NCBI GenBank assembly: GCA_024709185.1
Contig: JANJXE010000038.1
Location: forward strand, 1-12,205
DNA from: Paludibacter sp.
GTDB taxonomy: Bacteria; Bacteroidota; Bacteroidia; Bacteroidales; Paludibacteraceae
DNA: 12,205 nucleotides
Direction: 5' to 3'
Program-made: the position numbers and the translations under genes
Notes under the pieces: model-generated
What the model saw: the letters and a program-made list of their open reading frames with translations, nothing else
What the model was told of the DNA's origin: nothing
Database searches by the model: none
In this document: piece by piece, positions 1-5,934 of the stretch
Layout of the letters: each line of letters starts with the position of its first letter
Position numbering within the stretch: position 1 is the stretch's first letter

Positions 1-343
1 TGTCAATCAACCTGATTTTACAATCCTGATAGGCATAAGCCGAATACCTGAAAACATTGTTATTGTCGAGTAAAGCTGTAAGACCAATTAAATTTCCTGC
101 AGGAAGTACTTTCAGAATAAGACTTCCGGAATCTTTTTCCATATAAATCTTTACAAGACCGCTACATATATACATAATGTGCGATGCCAGGGTACCTTGT
201 TTACATAGAATTTCTCCCTTTTTGTAATTAACTACAACCAGGTTATTTTCCAATAATTGATACTCTTCGTCATTGAGTGTTTGAAAGCAATTTTCAACCG
301 CAGTATTTAGTGTACAACTGTTTACAGTATGTTCTTTTTTCAT
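1..343 (-). CDS. Crp/Fnr-family transcriptional regulator, N-terminal part (cut by window start)
   Basis: Reading the minus strand from the ATG at 343 gives 114 codons with no stop, so the gene runs off the window. The visible part is a cyclic-nucleotide-binding-type sensor domain: residues about 42-62 read KKGEILCKQGTLASHIMYI and are followed by SGLVKIY and later LPAGNLIGL, the usual beta-roll pattern of Crp/Fnr proteins. The helix-turn-helix lies outside the window. The N-terminus has Cys10 and Cys19, and further Cys follow in the beta-roll, so a redox, Fe-S or thiol-sensing role is possible, but the effector cannot be read from this. It is divergent from the sulfur cluster starting at 523, with 179 bp between them, which makes it the natural candidate to control that cluster. 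Family assignment is solid; target and signal are inference. Confidence 0.85.
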   Translation of the reverse strand, partial: MKKEHTVNSCTLNTAVENCFQTLNDEEYQLLENNLVVVNYKKGEILCKQGTLASHIMYICSGLVKIYMEKDSGSLILKVLPAGNLIGLTALLDNNNVFRYSAYAYQDCKIRLID

Positions 344-392
344 TGGATATTTGTATTAAGGAAATAATTCATGATTACAAACTGAATATTTA

Positions 393-406
393 TTGATCTG
401 TATCAT
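393..406. promoter_or_regulatory. FNR/CRP-like operator TTGATctgtATCAT
   Basis: The sequence TTGAT-CTGT-ATCAT matches nine of ten positions of the classic FNR dyad TTGAT-N4-ATCAA. It lies between the divergent Crp/Fnr gene and the sulfur cluster. Relative to the predicted minus-strand -7 box (428-421) it would fall just downstream of the transcription start, a repressing position for the regulator gene itself. It is 117 bp upstream of the first cluster ATG. Function is inferred from pattern and position only. Confidence 0.5.
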
Positions 407-420
407 GTTCATCACTGATG

Positions 421-428
421 CAAATATA
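421..428 (-). promoter_or_regulatory. Predicted -7 box (TATATTTG) for the Crp/Fnr gene
   Basis: On the minus strand this reads TATATTTG, a full match to the Bacteroidota -7 consensus TAnnTTTG, 77 bp before the ATG at 343. No good TTTG -33 box is seen at the usual 19-21 bp spacing, so the promoter may be weak or activator-dependent. Confidence 0.45.
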
Positions 429-454
429 AGCATAATTTGTATTATGTCACGCAC

Positions 455-477
455 TTTTGCATTGTCAGTGTGCAAAA
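455..477. repeat. Inverted repeat TTTTGCA-N9-TGCAAAA
   Basis: A perfect 7-bp inverted repeat with a 9-bp spacer, immediately upstream of and partly overlapping the best candidate plus-strand promoter (461-491). There is no T-tract after it and no gene ending here, so it is better read as a protein-binding dyad than as a terminator. Which regulator would bind is unknown; the arms do not match the FNR half-site. Confidence 0.45.
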
Positions 478-522
478 TATCACAATCTTTGCCGGGTATA
501 AAACTTTAAATTTTTTAATATT

Positions 523-753
523 ATGGAAGTAAAAATGACCTTAGATTGTAAGGGCCTTTCGTGTCCCATGCCAATGATGAAAATTGCCAAAGCAATGAAA
601 GAATTAAAACCGGGTGAAGTACTCGAAGTATTTGGAACCGATCCCGGAACAAAAACAGATTTACCCAGTTGGTGCACTAAAACCGGAAACGAATGCCTTG
701 AAATTTCCGATTTAGAAGGTGGTGTAAACCGAATGTTGATTAAAAAAATATAG
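523..753 (+). CDS. TusA-family sulfur-carrier protein
   Basis: A 76-residue cytosolic protein of the TusA fold. The family signature is present: LSCPMPMMK at residues 12-20, with Cys14 in the Cys-Pro-x-Pro motif that carries persulfide in TusA, YeeD and YedF. A second family-typical block, SWCTKTGNE (residues 49-57), gives Cys51, and Cys58 follows. TusA-like proteins next to YeeE/YedE transporters (as with E. coli YeeD/YeeE) are thought to accept or process imported sulfur, so this is the likely cytosolic partner of the next gene. Its stop codon TAG overlaps the Shine-Dalgarno site of that gene, which suggests translational coupling. ATG at 535 (residue 5) is an alternative start and would leave the domain intact. 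It is not called tusA proper because the context is sulfur transport, not tRNA thiolation. Confidence 0.9.
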   Translation: MEVKMTLDCKGLSCPMPMMKIAKAMKELKPGEVLEVFGTDPGTKTDLPSWCTKTGNECLEISDLEGGVNRMLIKKI

Positions 754-757
754 GAGG
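752..757 (+). promoter_or_regulatory. Strong Shine-Dalgarno site (AGGAGG) for the YeeE-like gene
   Basis: AGGAGG stands 7 bp before the ATG at 765 and overlaps the stop codon of the TusA-like gene. Every other gene in this cluster starts behind an A/T-rich leader without such a site, as is usual in Bacteroidota. It fixes the start at 765. Confidence 0.7.
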
Positions 758-764
758 TGCTATC

Positions 765-1976
765 ATGTCATCAGGAGAAAAAAATCCGTTGGTGGACCTT
801 TTTACTACTTTTTTTGGCAAACACTGGCCGGTATGGGTGGGAGGTATTATCCTGGGAATGCTAAATGTGTTGCTCTTTGCAATAAAAAGTCCATGGGGTG
901 CCAGTGGAGGTTTAACAAATGTTGGAGATAATTTATATGGTCTTGTGGGGGTGTTCGATGCATCTGGTATAACTGCAATCAACGAGAATAACTATGGAAT
1001 GCTGGTAATTTTAATTGTACTTGGCTCATTTTCCGGAGCTTTATTCTCAAAGGAATTTGCATTGAGGTTTCCGCCAAAAGGAGAAATGATAAAAGGTTTC
1101 ATCGGAGGAACGTTAATGGCGGTAGGTGCCACTGTTGGCATCGGTTGTTCAATAGGGTCTTTCTTTAGTGGTGTACCAGCACTTTCGGGTGGAGCACTTA
1201 TTTTCACAGCAGGTATGTTTATTGGTGTTATTCTGGCTCTGAAATACCTTATTTGGGAGATGGAAAACAGGCCGGGATGGAGTTCAGGTAAAAGCTATAC
1301 CTGGCTTGCAGCTGAGCCAAACAAAGGTCAATGGCAGATTTATCTGGGACTCATGGTATTGGTTGCAATTATTATTATTGCATATAGCCATTTAAAAACA
1401 AATCCAGTAATGACATGGTTTATTGTAATTGCCGGGTTGATGGGCCTTATCTCTCAACGTTCACGTTTTTGCATTGTGAAATCTTTTCGTGATCCGTTCA
1501 TGAGTGGTGAATCACAGGGTTCAGTGGGAGTTATTGCCGGATTAATAATTAGTCTTATAGGATTTACTGTAATAAAATACTTTGGCATTGGTGCAATGGG
1601 AGAATCTGGCATGCGTGCACGTGAATTAACCTGGGTATTTCCTCATTTTTGGGCAAAAGCCGGAATTGGTGGTTTTATTTTTGGTTTGGGAATGACGGTT
1701 GCCGGGGGTTGTGCTGTGGGTACATTGTGGCGTGTAGGCGAAGGCCAGGTAAAACTTTGGTTCTCGGCACTTGCAATGGTTCTTTTTATGCCTTTTTCCA
1801 ACCGTTTCCTGGTACCGCTAATTGATGGAATTTTACCTCAAAGTGCTAAATTCAGAAATTATTTACCGGATTATCTTGGATATGATGGTGCATTTTTATT
1901 AATCGTAGTGCTTCTGGGGGCCTGGTACTGGTTTGTAAAATGGAATGAACGTACCGGAAAATTTAGTGCATTTTAA
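765..1976 (+). CDS. YeeE/YedE-family transporter (sulfur/thiosulfate transport)
   Basis: A 403-residue inner-membrane protein with many hydrophobic segments. It fits the YeeE/YedE family, whose studied members take up thiosulfate through a path lined by conserved Cys. The protein has exactly three Cys, and all lie in glycine-rich or family-like motifs: Cys128 in GIGCSIG, Cys236 in SQRSRFCIVKSFRD and Cys316 in AGGCAVG. The two G-x-x-C-x-x-G motifs mark the two internal halves of the family fold. The N-terminal tail is probably cytosolic, with the first membrane helix starting around residue 22. It directly follows the TusA-like gene, the known pairing for this family, and precedes the exported rhodaneses, so it is the predicted inner-membrane step. 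Substrate (thiosulfate against another sulfane-sulfur species) is inferred from the family, not shown. Confidence 0.9.
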   Translation: MSSGEKNPLVDLFTTFFGKHWPVWVGGIILGMLNVLLFAIKSPWGASGGLTNVGDNLYGLVGVFDASGITAINENNYGMLVILIVLGSFSGALFSKEFALRFPPKGEMIKGFIGGTLMAVGATVGIGCSIGSFFSGVPALSGGALIFTAGMFIGVILALKYLIWEMENRPGWSSGKSYTWLAAEPNKGQWQIYLGLMVLVAIIIIAYSHLKTNPVMTWFIVIAGLMGLISQRSRFCIVKSFRDPFMSGESQGSVGVIAGLIISLIGFTVIKYFGIGAMGESGMRARELTWVFPHFWAKAGIGGFIFGLGMTVAGGCAVGTLWRVGEGQVKLWFSALAMVLFMPFSNRFLVPLIDGILPQSAKFRNYLPDYLGYDGAFLLIVVLLGAWYWFVKWNERTGKFSAF

Positions 1977-1990
1977 ATACAAATACGCAT

Positions 1991-2476
1991 ATGAAGAAAT
2001 TAATTAAAGTAATTTCAATAACTATCTTAACGGGTATTACATCATCCTGTCAGGGAATTTATGAGAATGGTTCTGAAATTGCTGCAGATTGTAAGAAAAA
2101 TACAATTCAACTATCAGTCGATGATTTAAAATCCAAATTAGATGCTGGTGGTGACTATTACCTGATTGATGTCCGTCAACCTTCTGAATATTATACGGGA
2201 AATATTCCGGGATCGGTTCTTATTTCAAGAGGAGTTCTCGAATTTAAAATCGATGATGAAGGTTTTTGGGCAGAGCAATATATTTATCCTCCTGAAAAAG
2301 ATTCAGAAATCATTGTGTACAGTGAAAATGGTGATCTTGGAATTCTAGCGGCTCAGACTCTTAAAAAGCTGGGATACAACAAAGTATTCAATCTGGAGGG
2401 TGGGTATAAATCCTTTAATCCCAATCAGGATCCCAATGCAAAACCAGTAACTCCTGGTGCGGGATGCGGTGGTTAA
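1991..2476 (+). CDS. Single-domain rhodanese lipoprotein with Ser at the catalytic position and a GCGG tail
   Basis: A 161-residue exported protein. Residues 1-19 are a signal peptide ending TSS before Cys20, a plausible lipobox. A rhodanese domain spans about 40-143, with LIDVR (58-62), PGSVLISRGVLEF (73-85) and the closing LEGGYKSF block (135-142). The catalytic loop reads VYSENGDLG, so the nucleophile Cys is replaced by Ser111 (codon AGT at 2321-2323, one base from TGT) and the usual Arg-Ser after the Gly is Leu-Gly. Classical sulfurtransferase activity is therefore unlikely. The protein ends GAGCGG, with Cys159 three residues from the end. The later lipoprotein at 5409-5906 is a clear paralogue with an intact Cys and the same kind of tail. 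It could bind sulfur compounds, act as a scaffold, or use the tail Cys as carrier; these are hypotheses. Confidence 0.88.
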   Translation: MKKLIKVISITILTGITSSCQGIYENGSEIAADCKKNTIQLSVDDLKSKLDAGGDYYLIDVRQPSEYYTGNIPGSVLISRGVLEFKIDDEGFWAEQYIYPPEKDSEIIVYSENGDLGILAAQTLKKLGYNKVFNLEGGYKSFNPNQDPNAKPVTPGAGCGG

Positions 2477-2483
2477 TTTGTTT

Positions 2484-2495
2484 TTTGATATCAAA
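2484..2495. repeat. 12-bp palindrome TTTGATATCAAA in the largest gap of the cluster
   Basis: A perfect palindrome in the 54-bp gap between the first two rhodanese genes, the widest gap in the cluster. The half-sites resemble FNR half-sites but without the 4-bp spacer, so it is not an FNR box. It could be an operator of an internal promoter or simple A/T-rich chance; no -7 box follows it. Confidence 0.3.
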
Positions 2496-2530
2496 TATTA
2501 TACTATAAACACTTTTTAAAATTTAATAAA

Positions 2531-3502
2531 ATGAAAACTACATTTCTGTATCGCTTGCTTTTCGTAGCAGTAATTGCTTCTTTCAGTTTTAGTTCATGTA
2601 TTGAACCTGTAGAAGAAACTAAAGTTGATTACTACAAAAAAATGACAGATTATATGAAAGCGAATAATCTGGATCTGAATAACATGACTACACAGTGGAC
2701 AATTGATGCAAAAGACGTGGCTGCAGCTCCGGCAAATTTCTTTATTATCGATCTTCGTTCGGCTGCTGATTTTGCTGCCGGACGTATTCAGGGTGCTGTA
2801 AACAGTACACTTCCCAATATTCTGGAAACTGCAAAAAATGCTGGTTCTAAACAAATTGTTGTAGCATGTTATACTGGTCAGACAGCTGCATTGGGAAATG
2901 TAGCTTTACGTCTGAGTGGATATCCAACTTCAAAAATTCTAAAATGGGGCATGAGCTCCTGGAATACAACTCTTGATCGTTGGACACCAAACATCTCAGA
3001 TCGTGCACTTAATCATGCCAACTGGTCTACTACGAATGCGATTGTACCTTCAGTGAATTTTGCACTTCCAACTTTTGAGGCTGTTGATACAACTGGTGCA
3101 GGTATTCTTAAAGAACGCGTGGCTATTATGCTGGCTAAAGGCTATGGGGCTATGTCGGTAAGTGCTAATGATGTATTAACTACTCCAACCAATTATTTTA
3201 TTAATAATTACTGGACAGCACAGAATGTTACCGACCATGGTCATATCAAAGGTGCATATCGTATAAATGAGGAGTTGACACTAGCAGCAGATGGATTCAA
3301 AAAACTTAATCCTAATCAGACAATAATTACCTATTGCTGGACTGGTCAAACTTCAGCCCTGGTAACAGCTTATCTAACTGTGTTGGGATATGAAAATGCA
3401 AAAAGTATCGGGTTTGGGGCTAATGCTTTAGTAAATTCTACATTAAAAGCAAATAAATGGGCAGCCACAAATTCAGGCAGCTATCCGCTTTCAACTAACT
3501 AA
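2531..3502 (+). CDS. Double-rhodanese lipoprotein (CYTGQT / CWTGQT active sites)
   Basis: A 323-residue exported protein. The signal peptide ends FSS before Cys23, a good lipobox, so it should be lipid-anchored. Two rhodanese domains follow, about residues 52-152 and 205-312. Both keep the catalytic Cys: Cys113 in ACYTGQTAA and Cys269 in YCWTGQTSA. The first domain has the normal acidic loop IIDLRS (72-77); in the second this position reads FINNYW, so the Asp-x-Arg is lost and the domains may differ in substrate. The only Cys in the mature protein are the lipidated one and the two catalytic ones. Exported rhodaneses with a CxTGQT loop are found in anaerobes, in some cases next to porins in clusters linked to selenite or tellurite handling (the Geobacter ext genes), which is a useful alternative to thiosulfate for the role of this cluster. 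Confidence 0.9.
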   Translation: MKTTFLYRLLFVAVIASFSFSSCIEPVEETKVDYYKKMTDYMKANNLDLNNMTTQWTIDAKDVAAAPANFFIIDLRSAADFAAGRIQGAVNSTLPNILETAKNAGSKQIVVACYTGQTAALGNVALRLSGYPTSKILKWGMSSWNTTLDRWTPNISDRALNHANWSTTNAIVPSVNFALPTFEAVDTTGAGILKERVAIMLAKGYGAMSVSANDVLTTPTNYFINNYWTAQNVTDHGHIKGAYRINEELTLAADGFKKLNPNQTIITYCWTGQTSALVTAYLTVLGYENAKSIGFGANALVNSTLKANKWAATNSGSYPLSTN

Positions 3503-3518
3503 AAAACGACTAACCGAA

Positions 3519-4595
3519 ATGAGAAAAATCAAGATTTATATTGTAATGTTGGTAACTGCATTAGTAGTTCATCAGGCTAAGGCTCAGGGATGTATGGGTG
3601 GTGGAGGTGATTTAATCGGTGTTTCCGGATTTATCCAGCCTCAGTACAACTTTAACCTGAATGGCACTGATGGTAATGGTAATAGCCTTAATACCAACAG
3701 TTTCACATTTAACAGAGCTCGATTAGGTGTGATGGGTTCAATTCCATACGATATCGATTACTATTTTGTAGCTGAGTTTAGTAGTTTCAAAACTGCGCAA
3801 AAAAACGTGCATCTTTTAGATGCTTATGTATCGTATACCCGTTTTAGTCAGTGGGCAAAACTATCATTGGGTCAGTTTAAATCACCTTTCAGCATGGAAC
3901 AAAATACGTCCTGTTCGGGGCTTTATACAATAAATCGTTCGGAAGTGGTGAATCAACTGGCTGGTCCACAGCGTGACCTGGGTGTAATGATCAGTGGTGG
4001 TAATGATACTACTTTTCTTCAATACAGTCTGGGTTTAATGAATGGTTCCGGAATGAATGTTGAGGATGACAATCAAAATAAGAATATTCTTGGTCGTCTG
4101 TTGATTCATCCTATTGAAGGACTTACAGTTGGTGGAAGTTTTAATGTGGGTAAAATTAATCCTACAAATCCCAGCGAACCTTTGAACGATATTTATCGCT
4201 TTGGTGGAGAGCTTCAGTACAAGTTGGGTGATTTCTTCCTTCAGGGTGAATACATCAGAGGTATTGATAAGCTGCATTCATTAACTAATGTCCCGATTTA
4301 TGGTGGTTGTGGTGGTATTGTTGGATTTGATTCTAAGCCGAAAGGTTCTTACACAAAAGATGGTTTTGTAGTTATCGCATCCTATATGACTCCCTGGAAC
4401 CTCGAACCGGTTTTGAAATTTGATACCTATAATTCTGATTTGGCGGTTGCCGGCAAACGTACTAATTATACAACACTAGGTTTAAATTACTACGTGAACG
4501 ATTACTCCAGAATCCAAATCAATTATGTTAATGTTGCTGAGTCGGCTGGTAATTTGAACGATATGATTATGGTTCAGTTACAGGCAAAATTTTAA
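3519..4595 (+). CDS. OprO/OprP-like outer-membrane porin with extra Cys-Gly motifs
   Basis: A 358-residue outer-membrane beta-barrel protein. Residues 1-22 form a signal peptide with cleavage after AKA. The body shows alternating amphipathic strands with aromatic girdles, for example VSGFIQPQYNF (35-45), FNRARLGVMGSIPYDIDYYF (64-83) and WAKLSLGQFKSPFSMEQ (112-128), the pattern of the phosphate-selective porin O/P superfamily, and it ends in Phe as barrel proteins do. The mature protein begins Gln-Gly-Cys-Met-Gly-Gly-Gly-Gly (Cys25), has Cys132, and carries YGGCGGIVG with Cys264 in what is probably a surface or constriction loop. Free Cys are uncommon in porins, and this Gly-Gly-Cys-Gly-Gly block echoes the tails of two neighbouring lipoproteins. 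In this cluster it is the obvious outer-membrane entry port for an oxyanion such as thiosulfate; phosphate specificity should not be assumed from the family name. Confidence 0.87.
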   Translation: MRKIKIYIVMLVTALVVHQAKAQGCMGGGGDLIGVSGFIQPQYNFNLNGTDGNGNSLNTNSFTFNRARLGVMGSIPYDIDYYFVAEFSSFKTAQKNVHLLDAYVSYTRFSQWAKLSLGQFKSPFSMEQNTSCSGLYTINRSEVVNQLAGPQRDLGVMISGGNDTTFLQYSLGLMNGSGMNVEDDNQNKNILGRLLIHPIEGLTVGGSFNVGKINPTNPSEPLNDIYRFGGELQYKLGDFFLQGEYIRGIDKLHSLTNVPIYGGCGGIVGFDSKPKGSYTKDGFVVIASYMTPWNLEPVLKFDTYNSDLAVAGKRTNYTTLGLNYYVNDYSRIQINYVNVAESAGNLNDMIMVQLQAKF

Positions 4596-4607
4596 ATACT
4601 AAATACG

Positions 4608-5390
4608 ATGAAGAAGATTTTAATTTTAATAGTGCTGGTGTCAACTGTTTTTACAGTACACGCTCAGCTCATTAGTGTTGAAGAATTGGTGAAAATCATT
4701 AAAGATCCTAAGGTGGTAGTGATTGATGCGCGTCCATCCGGTGATTACATGAAAACTCATATTGATGGTTCTATCAATATCGATGCTTCCACTTTGTGTA
4801 ATACAACTCCGGTTGAAGGAACTCTTAAACCAGCTTCTGAACTGGCTAAAATACTGGGTAGTCACGGGGTGGCCCGCGATAGTAAGATTATTGTTTACTG
4901 TAAAACGGGTGTAAGTGCCGGTCGTGTTTACTGGATACTGAAATATCTGGGAGCCTCTGATGTTAGTATGCTAAACGGACAAATGGATGCCTGGTTTGCT
5001 GCTCGTAAACCCATCACTAAGAATCCTAAAAAACTGGCAGCAACTTCGTTCTCACATTCTGTAAATGCGGCAATCAATGTGGATAAGGCCTATGTGAAAG
5101 CAAAGATGAATACAGCGGTTCTTGTCGATTCACGTAAAAAGGAAGATTATGCTGCCGGAAAAATTGGTAATGCATTAAATATTCCAGGCGACGATATGCT
5201 TCAGGGTTCCAAACTCAAATCCGCATCCGAATTGACTAAATTGTTTGCCTCTGTTCCAAAGGATAAGGAAGTAATTATATATTGCAAAACAGGTGTTACT
5301 GCCGGTTTTACCTACTTTGTGATGAAGTCACTTTTAAACTATCCTAACGTAAAGGTGTACGAAGGAGCCTGGGTAGATTGGAATCATTAA
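4608..5390 (+). CDS. Secreted tandem-rhodanese sulfurtransferase (thiosulfate/3-mercaptopyruvate type)
   Basis: A 260-residue periplasmic protein. The signal peptide (1-19) ends VHA before Gln20, and there is no lipobox Cys, so it should be soluble. Two rhodanese domains span about 21-135 and 155-258. Each has an acidic loop (VVVIDARPSGDY at 36-47, VLVDSRKKEDY at 171-181), a linker ending in an SASEL/PASEL block, and a catalytic loop: Cys98 in YCKTGVSAG and Cys226 in YCKTGVTAG. The CxxGVT form is that of thiosulfate and 3-mercaptopyruvate sulfurtransferases. In classical two-domain enzymes only the C-terminal domain keeps the Cys; here both do, so both halves may be active. Cys64 is additional. 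It differs in loop type from the CxTGQT protein upstream, so the two tandem rhodaneses are not simple copies. It likely moves sulfane sulfur from an imported compound to a carrier. Confidence 0.92.
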   Translation: MKKILILIVLVSTVFTVHAQLISVEELVKIIKDPKVVVIDARPSGDYMKTHIDGSINIDASTLCNTTPVEGTLKPASELAKILGSHGVARDSKIIVYCKTGVSAGRVYWILKYLGASDVSMLNGQMDAWFAARKPITKNPKKLAATSFSHSVNAAINVDKAYVKAKMNTAVLVDSRKKEDYAAGKIGNALNIPGDDMLQGSKLKSASELTKLFASVPKDKEVIIYCKTGVTAGFTYFVMKSLLNYPNVKVYEGAWVDWNH

Positions 5391-5408
5391 CTTAGTAATT
5401 TGTAAAAT

Positions 5409-5906
5409 ATGCACTATAATTTTATAATTCTGACTGCCATAATTGTATTGTTTGCTTCTTGCGGTAATACACAGCAGAAAGCATACGAAACAGGTACCGA
5501 TTTGGTAGAAGCGGTAAAAGAAAATGTTGATTTTATAACTGTATCTGATTTTAGAAATATTTTAAAGTCGGGTGACAAGTTTTACCTTATAGATTGCAGA
5601 GAAAGTGAAGAGTTTAATCTTTCATGCATTCAGGGAGCACAGTCTGTTCCAAGGGGTATTCTTGAAGATGAAATCGCTAATCAGGCCCCTTCAAAACGAG
5701 TACCGCTTTATATATATTGTGATAATGGAAACCGTTCAGTGTTAGCCGCCTCTGTTTTACCCTCCTTAAAATACAGTTGTGTAAAAGTAATTGAAGGTGG
5801 ATTCGACAAGTGGCAACAAGAATTTCCAGAACTGATAGAGCACAATCCAGAACGAGGTACTGTAAAAAAAGCAGTAAAAGCACCATCGGGCGGATGTGGA
5901 GGTTGA
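5409..5906 (+). CDS. Single-domain rhodanese lipoprotein with active-site Cys and a GCGG tail
   Basis: A 165-residue exported protein. The signal peptide ends LFAS before Cys18, a clear lipobox. The rhodanese domain (about 44-137) has YLIDCRESEEF (59-69), SVPRGILEDE (79-88) and the catalytic loop IYCDNGNRS with Cys104 and the usual Asn-Arg-Ser after the Gly, so it is predicted active. Extra Cys are at 63, 73 and 124. The last residues are SGGCGG, with Cys163 three from the end. Domain layout, the RGxLE motif and the tail make it the paralogue of the 1991-2476 lipoprotein, which has lost the catalytic Cys. The pair may work as an active and a non-catalytic subunit. The flexible tail could be a persulfide carrier arm, by analogy with the C-terminal Cys arm of DsrC, but that is a guess. 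Confidence 0.9.
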   Translation: MHYNFIILTAIIVLFASCGNTQQKAYETGTDLVEAVKENVDFITVSDFRNILKSGDKFYLIDCRESEEFNLSCIQGAQSVPRGILEDEIANQAPSKRVPLYIYCDNGNRSVLAASVLPSLKYSCVKVIEGGFDKWQQEFPELIEHNPERGTVKKAVKAPSGGCGG

Positions 5907-5934
5907 AGTAAAATTAATTTCAGTTTAAAAAAAT

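Larger units (their letters stand above)
344..522. other. Divergent intergenic region between Crp/Fnr gene and sulfur cluster
   Basis: This 179-bp A/T-rich gap holds no gene. It contains an FNR-like box (393-406), a minus-strand -7 box (421-428) and a 7-bp inverted repeat (455-477), listed separately. For the plus-strand cluster no perfect TAnnTTTG box is present. The best candidate is AATCTTTG at 484-491 with an ATTG 19 bp upstream (461-464), one mismatch to the -7 consensus. The leader just before the ATG at 523 is A/T-rich without a Shine-Dalgarno site. Confidence 0.7.

Noticed and set aside
455..477. Inverted repeat as a terminator
   Set aside because: No gene ends upstream on either strand (both neighbours start here) and there is no T-tract directly after the stem.
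2484..2495. TTTGATATCAAA as an FNR site
   Set aside because: The half-sites are FNR-like but directly abutting, without the 4-bp spacer FNR needs. Kept only as a palindrome.
3519..4595. Phosphate-specific uptake function for the porin
   Set aside because: The superfamily name suggests it, but no phosphate genes are nearby and the setting is sulfur handling.
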